Source of the DNA: Gimesia algae | GTDB lineage: Bacteria > Planctomycetota > Planctomycetia > Planctomycetales > Planctomycetaceae | Reading direction: 5' to 3' | Length of the DNA stretch: 64,000 bases | Assembly: GCF_007746795.1 (NCBI RefSeq) | Contig: NZ_CP036343.1 | Span: 1,492,531 to 1,556,530, forward strand | Part shown: piece after piece, positions 9,633 through 18,434 of the stretch | Numbering within the stretch: the first letter of the stretch is position 1 | Layout: each line of letters begins with the position of its first letter | The notes under the pieces: model-generated | Told to the model about the DNA's origin: nothing | The model's input: the letters and a program-made list of their open reading frames with translations, nothing else | Databases searched by the model: none | Program-made: the position numbers and the translations under genes

Positions 9633-10304
9633 ATGTCAGATCACCTTCCCATCCAGGCAGTCGCCTTTGACCTGGATGGACTAATGTTTAATACCGAACA
9701 CGTGTTTTTTCTATCAGGCGATGCCCTCCTGCAGCGACGTGGAAAAACCATGACGCCTGATATCCTGCGGGGCATGATGGGACGTCGGGCTCTAGAAGGA
9801 TTCGAACATCTATCCAGCCATCTGGAGAAACCAGAAGACCCACATGAACTCTGGCTGGAAAGTCAGGAGATCTTCCGTTCGTTATTGCAGGAAAATCTGA
9901 AACCCATGAATGGGTTGTTTGAGTTGCTGGACTATCTGGAAGAGTTGGACATCCCCAAGTGTGTCGCAACTTCTTCTCCGCGGCCTTATCTGGAAACTCT
10001 GCTCGTACAATTCGACCTCACACATCGTTTCCCCATCAGCCTGACTGCGGAAGACGTAACCCACGGTAAACCCCATCCAGAAATCTATCTGAACGCTGCC
10101 GAAAAAATGGGGGTCGCTCCCGGACGGATGCTGGTCCTTGAGGATAGCGAAACAGGTACGAAGTCGGGAGTCGGAGCAGGGGCGTATGTGGTTTCAATTC
10201 CACACGAATATAGTAACTATGGAGACTTCAGTTCGGCTCAATTTATTGCCGACAGTCTGACAGATGCACGTGTACTGGACCTGTTCTCAACACAACATTC
10301 TTAA
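9633..10304 (+). CDS. HAD-superfamily phosphatase (phosphoglucomutase/Gph-like, subfamily IA)
   Basis: A 223-residue HAD hydrolase with motif I FDLDGLMFNTE (nucleophile D13, acid D15), motif II in CVATSSPRPY, the lysine in HGKPHPEIY, and motif IV VLEDSETG. The helical cap lies between about 20 and 85. The family dephosphorylates small phosphorylated metabolites or isomerises sugar phosphates. Its position after glcDEF suggests phosphoglycolate phosphatase as one possibility, which would feed glycolate into that pathway, but the family is promiscuous and the sequence alone does not settle it. Confidence 0.85.
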   Translation: MSDHLPIQAVAFDLDGLMFNTEHVFFLSGDALLQRRGKTMTPDILRGMMGRRALEGFEHLSSHLEKPEDPHELWLESQEIFRSLLQENLKPMNGLFELLDYLEELDIPKCVATSSPRPYLETLLVQFDLTHRFPISLTAEDVTHGKPHPEIYLNAAEKMGVAPGRMLVLEDSETGTKSGVGAGAYVVSIPHEYSNYGDFSSAQFIADSLTDARVLDLFSTQHS

Positions 10305-10374
10305 TCCGTATTGCTGAAATGACCGGAACTGATTGCGAAACGATCGGGCAAGCGGAATCGTATCGAGTGAAGTG

Positions 10375-10851
10375 TTAAAACAGGGGCGCACTCAGATGCC
10401 ATTTCAAACTTCCCTGGCTTGATCTGATGACTGAATCAAACTGAATACACGCGGCGTTACCAGGCTTGAATGTGATGTAGCCACCCCCAATCAGTTCCGC
10501 CGTACATCGCGCGACATCAGGCATGTGTGCCACGACTGCGACCCGTTCGTAAGTTTTTTTACTGACGAACGAAATCAGTTTCTCCAGATTCAAACCGAAA
10601 CCAAGCCAGTTCTGCGGCTGACAAAAATCGTCACTCAAATCCGCTTCAGCCTGCAGGATCTGTGCAGTTTGAGTGGTTCTTACCAACGGACTGTGTAGAA
10701 TCAAGTCAGGGCAACTCTGATGTTCTACCATCCATTGCGCGACTTTCCGAAACTGATAACTGCCATGCTCGGTTAACGGTCTGGCTGAGTCTCCACCGGG
10801 GACAACACCCGCATGTTCCGCTTTTCCATGCCTGATTATAATTAGTTCCAT
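10375..10851 (-). CDS. SixA-like histidine phosphatase
   Basis: A 158-residue histidine phosphatase of the SixA type. The RHGKAEH motif (R7-H8-G9) supplies the phosphate-accepting His, VVAHMPDVAR carries the second His, and LILHSPLVRTTQTA the conserved Arg. SixA enzymes remove phosphate from histidine phosphotransfer domains or from nitrogen-PTS carriers; the target here is unknown. The protein is cytoplasmic with no signal peptide. It follows the alpha/beta hydrolase gene on the same strand with a gap of 22 nt, so the two may share a transcript. Confidence 0.85.
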   Translation of the reverse strand: MELIIIRHGKAEHAGVVPGGDSARPLTEHGSYQFRKVAQWMVEHQSCPDLILHSPLVRTTQTAQILQAEADLSDDFCQPQNWLGFGLNLEKLISFVSKKTYERVAVVAHMPDVARCTAELIGGGYITFKPGNAACIQFDSVIRSSQGSLKWHLSAPLF

Positions 10852-10873
10852 CTAATTCCGCTTTCCATGTTTT

Positions 10874-12013
10874 TCAGGGGGTCACCAGTTTTGTTTTCGT
10901 CGCTGCGGACGGCTTCAAATGCGTATCCATCCAGCCATACATGAGCTCCCGCGATTCGTGCGCGACAGAATGACCTTTTCCATGCACAAAAAAAGCAAAG
11001 TTCTGCGGTGCTTTTTCCAGTTCATACACATCCATTACTTTGAGTAACATCAGCACCCGCTGGCGTTGGGTCAGAGGATCTCCATCATTTAGTCCGGACA
11101 GGTCCAGAAAAGCTCGAGGAGCCGTCAAAGCCATGATTTCATGGAAGTCAATCGGAGGTAGATCGCCTTCCAACAGGTCAGGCCGGATGTGTTTAAAATA
11201 GATATACCAGTGATCGCGAGCCCAGGCTTCCACTTTGGCATTCTGTCGGAAAAAAGAGGCACTGCAATTACCAGCTGCTGCCAGGACACGTTCATCATAA
11301 GCAGCGAGAAACATTGATCCATGCCCGCCCAGAGAGTGCCCCAGTACACCAATTTTATCGGGTTTCACTTCTTTCATCGTCTGAAGTACATCAATGGCAA
11401 TCGAGTGTTCGTAGGTAAATTTTCCCACAGCGGTCCACTCGGGATGTTTTTTATAAAATGCCTCAGTATCGTAGGGTCCTGCTTCTGGTATGCGATGGCC
11501 AGCGACAAAATGATCCGGAGCAATCACCACATACCCACGCCGACATAAATGGTCCAGATAGGCTTTATCCGAATTCTCTACCAGGCCGGCAGCACGCTCT
11601 TTTCCCTGCTTATAAGTCCCATGCAATGCGACGACCGCTGGAGCAGGACTTCTTAAGTATAATGGGACTCCGAGATAAGCGTGTGCCCGTTCATCATTTT
11701 CTACCTGATAACTGATCAATTGCCGGCGATAGTCACCATCCACAATCACCGTGTCATGAAACTGAATTTGCAGATCTGGTTTTTCCGGCTTGAACTGATC
11801 ACGGATCAGGTTCAGATAGCGTTTTTTGAGCTCCTTTTTATGCTCAATCCAATCCTCGGGAGTGTCAATCCCGTCTAGCAGATCGTCCCAGGAAGAGCTG
11901 ATACTCGCTGGTTCTGAACGTTTTCGAGTGACATCGTCCTCTGCTTGAGTCCTGTCTACAGGACTTATTACTATCATTAGACAGAGCCAAAATAAAGTTG
12001 GAATAATTCGCAT
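10874..12013 (-). CDS. Secreted alpha/beta hydrolase (dienelactone-hydrolase-like)
   Basis: A 379-residue exported hydrolase. The start at 12013 is chosen because AGGTAGG sits 4-5 nt upstream and the product then begins directly with a signal peptide (MRIIPTLFW..., cleaved near TQAED). The catalytic elbow is GVLGHSLGGHGS; a later LDLSGLNDGD and the HGKGHSVAHES segment fit the acid and histidine. The VVALHGTYKQGKE region forms the oxyanion-side loop. The fold resembles the acetyl xylan esterase / dienelactone hydrolase group common in planctomycetes; the substrate is unknown. It is divergent from the transglutaminase-like gene. Confidence 0.82.
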   Translation of the reverse strand: MRIIPTLFWLCLMIVISPVDRTQAEDDVTRKRSEPASISSSWDDLLDGIDTPEDWIEHKKELKKRYLNLIRDQFKPEKPDLQIQFHDTVIVDGDYRRQLISYQVENDERAHAYLGVPLYLRSPAPAVVALHGTYKQGKERAAGLVENSDKAYLDHLCRRGYVVIAPDHFVAGHRIPEAGPYDTEAFYKKHPEWTAVGKFTYEHSIAIDVLQTMKEVKPDKIGVLGHSLGGHGSMFLAAYDERVLAAAGNCSASFFRQNAKVEAWARDHWYIYFKHIRPDLLEGDLPPIDFHEIMALTAPRAFLDLSGLNDGDPLTQRQRVLMLLKVMDVYELEKAPQNFAFFVHGKGHSVAHESRELMYGWMDTHLKPSAATKTKLVTP

Positions 12014-12142
12014 AGACCTACCTGAAAAGAAGTAAAAATGAGTCTGCATTATCACCCAGCTCTGCTATGATTCTCAACAACTTAATTCCATTTTCTACTG
12101 ATTTTTCTGCTTAATTCCGTAGACCTCTGACTTGGTATCCTT

Positions 12143-13801
12143 ATGCGAATCTTAACACTTCCATCGAGACTGAATTATCTCCTGCTCTTTTGCTGTACTG
12201 TTACCCTGCCTGTACAAATACGAGCTGAGCGGGGCATCCTCCAGCCCTCGACACGGTCAGAACAAAAATCTGCAGTCATCACAGAACTGATCCAGCCAAC
12301 CGCCATCACACATGAACAGGGCGCTGCCTATAGTGCACGCTTATCGATCCCTAGAGCCGCTGACAAAAACTCTAAATCCCGTTGCGAACTTCTGGAAAAC
12401 GGCAAACCACTTCCATTCCCGCATGCACGTCACAGCCGGATCAGAGAGCTGGGAAAGGGGCACTATAGCCATTGGACTCCCGGAACACTCTATTTCTCAA
12501 CCAGTGATTCATCTGACCCCAGAACAAATGGGAGAAATTATGAACTGGTCAGTACCGAATCATTTCTGCAAAAATCAACCTCATTCGTTTTGACAGATTC
12601 TAACTCGGAAATTACGGTCCCTGTAAATCTTCTGAAAGAAGCGCAACCCCTCAAAATGATCTGGCAGAACCTCGATTCAAAAACTCAAATCACGCCTGCC
12701 TGGAAACGCAAAGGAGCTCCTGATCTCTCCAGTCAGTCAGCAATGCTGGCCAGTATCCTCAAACCCGACATGAACGCGGAAGAGAAATCAATCGCCATCT
12801 GGAAGTTCCTCGTCGACTGGCGCTATCACTACGATCCGGCAGAGCAGGGAGATGAACTCCATGATCCCGTCAAATTCCTGAATGTGTATGGCTATGGATT
12901 TTGTGATGATTGTGCGACCAACTTCATGGTCCTCGCCAGAAAAGCAGGTTTGCAGAGTCGCGTCTGGGGCCTGTCAGGGCACGTTGTTGCTGAAACATTC
13001 TATGACGGTCGCTGGCATATGTTCGACCCGGATCACAAGGTCTTTTATCGTAATCGACAGGGCGTGATCGCGGGTGTCGAAGAACTGGCAGAGCAGCCTG
13101 AAATCATCACAAAAACGCCTACAGATCCTTTAGGCAGCCCCTCTGAATTGATTGCGAAACTGTATACTTCAACTTCAGACAACCGGGTAAATGAGCGACA
13201 ACCACGGATTAAAGATACAATTGCATTACCAGTACTGGAACCTTTAGACTATGTCGAATTCCGCTACTCAAACCCGGAACGTGTCCATCAGAAAAACAAA
13301 TCTCACTCTCCCGAACCTCCCCTTGCAGGAGAGGGTGTTCTCAAACGAACGATACGGGACCTGTATGAACTCAAACAGACTGCAGGCAACCAGCGAGAAT
13401 GGCTGGTGAACTGGCCTTATGTGCTACTCGCAGGGTACCTTGATTTTGAACTAACCTCTACTGATATTCAGCCTCGCATTTCCATATCGCATAACCAGAA
13501 GTCCTGGACACCACTGAAGGGAAAGGTCAAAGAGAACCGACTGCGCATCTCCCTCAATGAATGGATTAAGAAGCAACCCACGGCTGTTTATCATTTCTAC
13601 ATCAGACTGGAAAGTCCGAAACAGGCTGACCCGACCACAGTCATTAACCAGGCAACAGCCGAACTACGGTTTCAGTTTGCGCCACGTGCCATGGCACATG
13701 TCGGTAACGAGAATAATGACTTTCAAATGAAGCTGGTGACTGAACCTGCCGGAGCAACAAAAGGACTGAAGCTGGAGCTCATCTGGAAAGAGATCGATTG
13801 A
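12143..13801 (+). CDS. Secreted transglutaminase-like protein
   Basis: The 552-residue product has a signal peptide (cleavage near IRAER). The core at about 195-320 carries a transglutaminase-like triad: Cys in YGFCDDCATNF, His in GLSGHVVAET and Asp in MFDPDHK. These domains act as transglutaminases, proteases or inert binding modules in bacteria. The C-terminal third (about 380-550) is beta-rich with no motif I recognise. It reads away from the alpha/beta hydrolase and converges on the phosphatase/cytochrome gene. No substrate can be assigned. Confidence 0.8.
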   Translation: MRILTLPSRLNYLLLFCCTVTLPVQIRAERGILQPSTRSEQKSAVITELIQPTAITHEQGAAYSARLSIPRAADKNSKSRCELLENGKPLPFPHARHSRIRELGKGHYSHWTPGTLYFSTSDSSDPRTNGRNYELVSTESFLQKSTSFVLTDSNSEITVPVNLLKEAQPLKMIWQNLDSKTQITPAWKRKGAPDLSSQSAMLASILKPDMNAEEKSIAIWKFLVDWRYHYDPAEQGDELHDPVKFLNVYGYGFCDDCATNFMVLARKAGLQSRVWGLSGHVVAETFYDGRWHMFDPDHKVFYRNRQGVIAGVEELAEQPEIITKTPTDPLGSPSELIAKLYTSTSDNRVNERQPRIKDTIALPVLEPLDYVEFRYSNPERVHQKNKSHSPEPPLAGEGVLKRTIRDLYELKQTAGNQREWLVNWPYVLLAGYLDFELTSTDIQPRISISHNQKSWTPLKGKVKENRLRISLNEWIKKQPTAVYHFYIRLESPKQADPTTVINQATAELRFQFAPRAMAHVGNENNDFQMKLVTEPAGATKGLKLELIWKEID

Positions 13802-13819
13802 ACAGAGGCGAAAATAAGA

Positions 13820-14734
13820 TCAGTCTCGATAGGCTTTGTGGCAGCGTTTGCATTGAAACTTTAAGGTTTTCATTCCGGTTGTGAATGCCTGCTGATCTCC
13901 CTGTTGGACAGCGAGTTCCAGCGATTTGACCTGCTGCTCCGACTCTGTGAGCCATTGTTTAAACATCTCATCATAATCGCCAGAGTATTTACGAGCTGTT
14001 TCGTGTAGCCCTTCGCGCAGCAGGACTAATACCCTCAGTCTTTGCTTGCGATTCTCGGGCTTATTCTGCAGTAACTGATCCGACAGTTCAAAGTCATGGC
14101 TGATTTGCGCCATCGCGGAAACCATGGGAGGAACTTTTGCTGATTCCACCAGTTCAGGCAGAATGGCATTGGAATCTGGTACCTTAAATTTTTTTACGTC
14201 TCTCCAGAGCCCGGCATAATCCTTGCTTGTCCCTGCCTGTGTCAGAAACTGCTGAACACTTTTCTGATTCAGGGTGCCTCGACAAATTCCGATAACTGCT
14301 GCTGCGGTGGGGCCGCGATGTTTACCATGATGACAGTGGATATAAACAGGTCCTTTCAAATCCCGCGCAACACGCGCAAAGGCAAGACCAGCATCTTCGG
14401 AAACACCGTCGTAGCCAATAGGGATATGAATATATTTCATTCCCGCTTTTCTGGCATGTTCCAGATCGGGGGGCGTCCCATCCACACTGACGATGGTTTT
14501 GATCCCCAGCTTTTTGAGTGCCTGAAAACTTAGTTCCCCATGCGGCCCACTACCCGAATAAAACTGCTTATCGATCTGAAAGACATTATCCAGCCCCGGA
14601 AGACTCATTGAATGAAAGGGAACCGGTTCGGGTTTTGTTTGAGATTCTGCTTTCTCTTGCTGAGCAGCCACCGTTTCAATGAAAAGTCCCGTTCCCACCA
14701 GAGTGACCAATACAAAAAATCGAATCAATAACAT
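13820..14734 (-). CDS. Exported dual-specificity-phosphatase/cytochrome c'-like fusion
   Basis: A 304-residue protein with a signal peptide (cleavage near VAAQQ). The middle part has FYSGSGP and a cysteine-phosphatase P-loop, IHCHHGKHRGPT, with the CX5R signature of tyrosine/dual-specificity phosphatases, and a general-acid region near IPIGYDGVSED. The C-terminal ~120 residues are helical and end FQCKRCHKAYRD, a heme-binding C295-x-x-C298-H299 motif within five residues of the end. A CxxCH at the extreme C-terminus of a four-helix domain is the arrangement of cytochrome c'/c-556. A periplasmic redox-linked phosphatase is an inference; the domain pairing is what the sequence shows. Confidence 0.78.
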   Translation of the reverse strand: MLLIRFFVLVTLVGTGLFIETVAAQQEKAESQTKPEPVPFHSMSLPGLDNVFQIDKQFYSGSGPHGELSFQALKKLGIKTIVSVDGTPPDLEHARKAGMKYIHIPIGYDGVSEDAGLAFARVARDLKGPVYIHCHHGKHRGPTAAAVIGICRGTLNQKSVQQFLTQAGTSKDYAGLWRDVKKFKVPDSNAILPELVESAKVPPMVSAMAQISHDFELSDQLLQNKPENRKQRLRVLVLLREGLHETARKYSGDYDEMFKQWLTESEQQVKSLELAVQQGDQQAFTTGMKTLKFQCKRCHKAYRD

Positions 14735-14869
14735 TCCAGTCCCCTTACTTTCCCTTTCTCTACAGAAACAGATACACTTTCATATCTCAGAATCCTAACC
14801 ACTTCCAGTTTGTTCAGTTTTTTGTAAAAAGGAAAGTCGCTGAGAAATAATTCCTGTTCGGAGATTCAA

Positions 14870-15202
14870 ATGGTATTCGATGAAGATCTGGCTCAAAGAG
14901 TTCGACAGCTGATGAAACGCCGCAAAGGCTTTTCAGAACGGAAAATGTTTGGCGGAATCTGCTTCATGCTGCACGGCAATATGTGCTGCGGCGTAATCCG
15001 TGACAGACTGATGTTAAGACTGGGAGAAAAACGCGCGCAGAAAGCGCTGCAGGAACCAGCGACACGCGAAATGGACTTCACAGGCAAGCCGCTCAAAAGC
15101 ATGATCTACGTTGAGCAACCCGGCTATGCGAGCGCAGAAGATCTCAAATACTGGATCAATCAGGCAGTGAAGTTTGCACAGTCACTTCCCGCCAAAGATT
15201 GA
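14870..15202 (+). CDS. TfoX N-terminal domain protein
   Basis: A 110-residue single-domain protein. The RKMFGGICFMLHGNMCCGVI segment and the later FTGKPLKSMIYV match the TfoX/Sxy N-terminal domain. In gamma-proteobacteria TfoX regulates competence, but stand-alone N-terminal domains of this size are widespread and their role is not established. It is cytoplasmic with no signal peptide. It is transcribed away from the phosphatase-cytochrome gene and convergent with a small secreted protein, with only 22 nt between the stop codons. Confidence 0.85.
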   Translation: MVFDEDLAQRVRQLMKRRKGFSERKMFGGICFMLHGNMCCGVIRDRLMLRLGEKRAQKALQEPATREMDFTGKPLKSMIYVEQPGYASAEDLKYWINQAVKFAQSLPAKD

Positions 15203-15224
15203 TTTAAGTCCGGTCAATCAATTC

Positions 15225-15626
15225 TCAGTATTCGGGGCCATACCAGAAGTCATTGAATTGATACGGGTTGTAATTATACCATGCTGACTGCTGCATGATT
15301 TGAGAGTAGGTTGGCAGAGGAGTGGCATTCACATAAATGGTCGGTCTACCTGGTGTAATTCCCATTGCTTTACGGGCACTGATTCGCTGCATTCGCTGTT
15401 GTGCCTGTAGAAACGCTCGCTGCTGAATCAGTTTCTGGCTGACAGACATGCGCTGATAAGCCGGACCGGTTGAAGCAGTCGACGGTATTTTTGTGATATT
15501 GATGTTACTCTTTTTCGAGTCAGCCGAGATGTGATCAGAGCTGATCCGGAGTGGTGTCTGTTCCTGACCATAGGCGGCAGCAAAGAAGAGTTGAGTCAGA
15601 ATTAAAGAGAATACAGAAAAGCGCAT
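15225..15626 (-). CDS. Small secreted hypothetical protein
   Basis: A 133-residue protein with a signal peptide (cleavage near AAYGQEQ). The mature part has a Gln/Arg-rich helical stretch (about 62-90) and a Pro/Tyr/Asn-rich C-terminus with NYNPYQFNDFWYGPEY. No known domain is recognised. Base composition and codon use look like its neighbours. A structural or cell-envelope role is possible but not supported by any motif. Confidence 0.7.
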   Translation of the reverse strand: MRFSVFSLILTQLFFAAAYGQEQTPLRISSDHISADSKKSNINITKIPSTASTGPAYQRMSVSQKLIQQRAFLQAQQRMQRISARKAMGITPGRPTIYVNATPLPTYSQIMQQSAWYNYNPYQFNDFWYGPEY

Positions 15627-15815
15627 GACGAGCCTCTCTCTTCACAGGAGCAGAAGAAGTCGATAAAAAGTAAACGAAGCGACGAAATCGCTGCGCAGAG
15701 ACGAACCCCACAAATGAGTCCATCCACTTGAATTCATCGACTTACCCTGAAACCGTGCTGAACAATTTCCCTCGAAACCTGACAACAGAGTACGTTTTGG
15801 AGGCAATTTTGCGGA

Positions 15816-16895
15816 TCAGGGAAACTTGACAATCTCCACCCAGGAAGGAGATTTTCCCACTTCATAGGTCGCAAACCGTTCCAGGGTTCCGTTTTCAGGC
15901 GAGATTTTGTACGCAGCCAGTTTTCCATTTTTCTGCCCAGCCGCATACAGAAAGCGCCCCGTCGGATCGATATTGAATGAGCGCGGCGTATCTTCTGTAG
16001 CAGCCTGACCGATCGACTTCAACCGCCCGGTCTTTTGATCGACGGCGAAACAGGCAATGCTGTTATGCCCCCTATTCGAGGCATATAAATAATCACCGGA
16101 CGGTGACAGTTCGATATCGGCACAGGTATTTTTCCCATCAAAGTCAGCGGGTAACGTCGAAACGGTCTGGAAGGCTGTCAGAGTTCCCGCGTCTGCATTG
16201 AGTTTGTAAGCAGTAACAGAACTTCCTTTTTCATTATCAAAGTAGAGAAATCGGTTATCCTGTGATACCGCCAGATGGCGAGGCTCCAAGTCAGCCGCCG
16301 CCGAGAGCTTTGAGGGAGAATTTGCTTTTAATACTCCCTGGTTTTCGTCCCAGAGAAACTGATAGATCGCATTCGGGCCGGTATGAGGAACAAATACGAA
16401 CTGATTTTTCTGGTCGGGTAAAATAGCATGTGCATTTTTCTCAGTTGGAATGGTCTGCAGAATCTCCTCCAGTATCTGCCCCTGTTTTCCCAGGCGATGC
16501 ACGGCCACTTTTCCTTCGCCGTAATACGCCGAGAACAGGTATCCGCCTGATTTATCAGTCGCAATATAAGCGGCGTTGCCTCCTGCCGGAATACTGGAAA
16601 TGAGATTCAGCTTTCCGGTTCGCGGATCAATGGAAAAACTCATAAATTTCTGTGCAGTCCGGACGGAAGCAAACAGATATTTCTTTTGGGGATCGACTTC
16701 CAGGCAACCGGGTGCTCCCTCCAGTGGAACGTCTTCAAGATGCGTCAGAGTCCCCGTCTCTTCATTCAGCTGATAGATGGCAATCTTCTTCTCTCCCCCC
16801 AGAGAGATGTAAGCATAACTTCCCGCTTTACAGGGAACATCCAAGAACATACAGACCCCTATCATCATCAGACAGCACTGAAGTAAAACGCGCAT
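15816..16895 (-). CDS. Exported YbhE/lactonase-type beta-propeller
   Basis: The 359-residue product has a signal peptide (cleavage near PCKAGSY) and repeated propeller blades such as YAYISLGGEKKIAIYQLN, YLFSAYYGEGKVAVHRL, FLYFDNEKGSSVTAYKL and YLYASNRGHNSIACF. This is the 6-phosphogluconolactonase (YbhE/Pgl) seven-bladed family. Because the protein is exported, cytoplasmic pentose-phosphate function is unlikely; an extracytoplasmic lactonase or binding role is more plausible. It is unlinked to the gnd cluster some 9 kb away. Confidence 0.85.
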   Translation of the reverse strand: MRVLLQCCLMMIGVCMFLDVPCKAGSYAYISLGGEKKIAIYQLNEETGTLTHLEDVPLEGAPGCLEVDPQKKYLFASVRTAQKFMSFSIDPRTGKLNLISSIPAGGNAAYIATDKSGGYLFSAYYGEGKVAVHRLGKQGQILEEILQTIPTEKNAHAILPDQKNQFVFVPHTGPNAIYQFLWDENQGVLKANSPSKLSAAADLEPRHLAVSQDNRFLYFDNEKGSSVTAYKLNADAGTLTAFQTVSTLPADFDGKNTCADIELSPSGDYLYASNRGHNSIACFAVDQKTGRLKSIGQAATEDTPRSFNIDPTGRFLYAAGQKNGKLAAYKISPENGTLERFATYEVGKSPSWVEIVKFP

Positions 16896-16975
16896 GACAA
16901 CCCCTTATGGAAAATGATTTGCATCAGATCAGCAAAAACAACTCTCTATAAGTAGAGCCGGTCCGGGTTCTGATT

Positions 16976-17728
16976 TCAAGCGGAAGCGGATTGCAGGGCA
17001 CGCCCTAAAGCTTCCAGCTCCCGCGCGCCGCCAAAAACAATACACACATAAACCTGATCATTTTCGATCCAGCTGACAGTCGCAAAATTCCCTTTATTCA
17101 ATTGGGAATATTTAACCTGGCCGGGATCAAAAAGGGTGGATGTCGGCAGGGGAGAGACCTGTGAGGCAGGAATCTGCAATAGAGCCCCAAAAACAGACCG
17201 ATTATTTCCGGTGCGGAGTCGAAAAAATCGAGTAGCGGCGTCTTGTGCTCCGGTGGTTCCTGCAGTCACACCATAGGTTTTATTATAGATGGTTAATTGC
17301 CCCCGGGAGTTCCAGCCTCCCTGTTCCGGCAAATGAGATGTAAAATGCTGATCGAACTCAGGCAAAAGACGACTATCCAGATTGAGTTCGGGACCCAAAC
17401 GGGCCAAATCAATGACCGGTCCTTGAGCAGCCCAGAGGTACGTCAGAATAGCCATGAAAACCAGACAGCATGAGAGCCCCGCCAGGAGTGTCGGATTATG
17501 TAATAATCGTCGACGAGGGGCGACCACCTGCGAATCACTGACAGCCGCAGCAGTTTCATGGTCAGACAGCGATTGTAGTAAAGTATCGCGAAATCCATCC
17601 GGAACATTGACATCCAACAGGGCACGTTTCAGTTGTGCGTCAAAAACCGGATCTTCAGCGTTATGACCTGAATCAGTATTTTCTGATTCAGGAAAGCCTG
17701 ATGACCTGGGTGGTTCTGACGTGTTCAT
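16976..17728 (-). CDS. Probable anti-sigma factor, single-pass membrane protein
   Basis: A 250-residue protein with a hydrophilic N-terminal ~85 residues, one membrane helix (about 80-100, TLLAGLSCCLVFMAILTYLW) and an extracytoplasmic C-terminal domain. The N-terminal part includes FDAQLKRALLDVNVPDGFRD, a helical stretch suited to sigma binding; no CxxC zinc motif of the ZAS type is seen. It lies 27 nt downstream of an ECF sigma gene on the same strand, the usual order for sigma/anti-sigma pairs, and this context is the main basis of the call. The signal sensed is unknown. Confidence 0.68.
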   Translation of the reverse strand: MNTSEPPRSSGFPESENTDSGHNAEDPVFDAQLKRALLDVNVPDGFRDTLLQSLSDHETAAAVSDSQVVAPRRRLLHNPTLLAGLSCCLVFMAILTYLWAAQGPVIDLARLGPELNLDSRLLPEFDQHFTSHLPEQGGWNSRGQLTIYNKTYGVTAGTTGAQDAATRFFRLRTGNNRSVFGALLQIPASQVSPLPTSTLFDPGQVKYSQLNKGNFATVSWIENDQVYVCIVFGGARELEALGRALQSASA

Positions 17729-17755
17729 AATGAAGCCAAATTTCCGATGTAATTT

Positions 17756-18277
17756 TTATGAATGAATCGCAGTGACATCTTGTAATGGTTCTGAAAACCG
17801 CTCCTGTAAAAATGACTTTGCTCTCGACAACCGGCTCATCACTGTTCCCACCGGAATTGATAATTCAGTGGAGATCTCTTTGTAGGATCGTTCTTCAAAA
17901 TAGTACATTAATAAAGGAATCCGAAATTCCTCGGACAGTTCATCCAGGGCTTTCTGTAACTCCTGTGAAGTCAGCTCTGGTGTTGTCGTTACTTCAGAAG
18001 CCAGATCAAATGTCAGACTCAAAGAGACTGCGTTATTCTTTTGTGATACTTTTTTCAGAAACAGGTTTCTCAAGATCGTACAAAGCCACGACCGGGCCAG
18101 CTTCGGATCACGCAGTTGTGACAATTTTTTCTGGGCGATCAAATATGTCTGCTGCGTGAGATCTTCGGCATCGGTCCTCTCACCAGACAAACGATACGCA
18201 TAACGAAACAGTAGCTGATAATGTTCATCAACCAGTCTTGTCAGTTCATCTGATTTGCTGTGGTTCGATAATGACAT
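17756..18277 (-). CDS. ECF-family RNA polymerase sigma factor
   Basis: A 173-residue sigma-70-family factor. Region 2 covers YQLLFRYAYRLSGERTDAEDLTQQTYL and region 4 covers SYKEISTELSIPVGTVMSRLSRAK, a helix-turn-helix. The two are joined by a short linker and there is no region 1 or 3, as in ECF sigmas. The ATG at 18277 is preferred over a longer frame from 18397 because AGTCAGG is well placed upstream and the extra residues do not resemble sigma. It is likely co-transcribed with the membrane anti-sigma-like gene that follows. Confidence 0.88.
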   Translation of the reverse strand: MSLSNHSKSDELTRLVDEHYQLLFRYAYRLSGERTDAEDLTQQTYLIAQKKLSQLRDPKLARSWLCTILRNLFLKKVSQKNNAVSLSLTFDLASEVTTTPELTSQELQKALDELSEEFRIPLLMYYFEERSYKEISTELSIPVGTVMSRLSRAKSFLQERFSEPLQDVTAIHS

Positions 18278-18434
18278 AACCTGACTCTCTAAGTAGAAAG
18301 ATACTGAAATCACACAGGTTATTCCCCAATAAGGTCCTTTTATTGAAAGTTTTCCTGATTTTTGGCTGCTTGGGAATCTAGCGCCGAATTCTCGCAATGA
18401 ACATCTGGTAACAAAACATGTACTAAATCCCCTT

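Noticed and set aside
15816..16895. Cytoplasmic 6-phosphogluconolactonase (pgl)
   Set aside because: A signal peptide places the protein outside the cytoplasm, and it is not linked to gnd.
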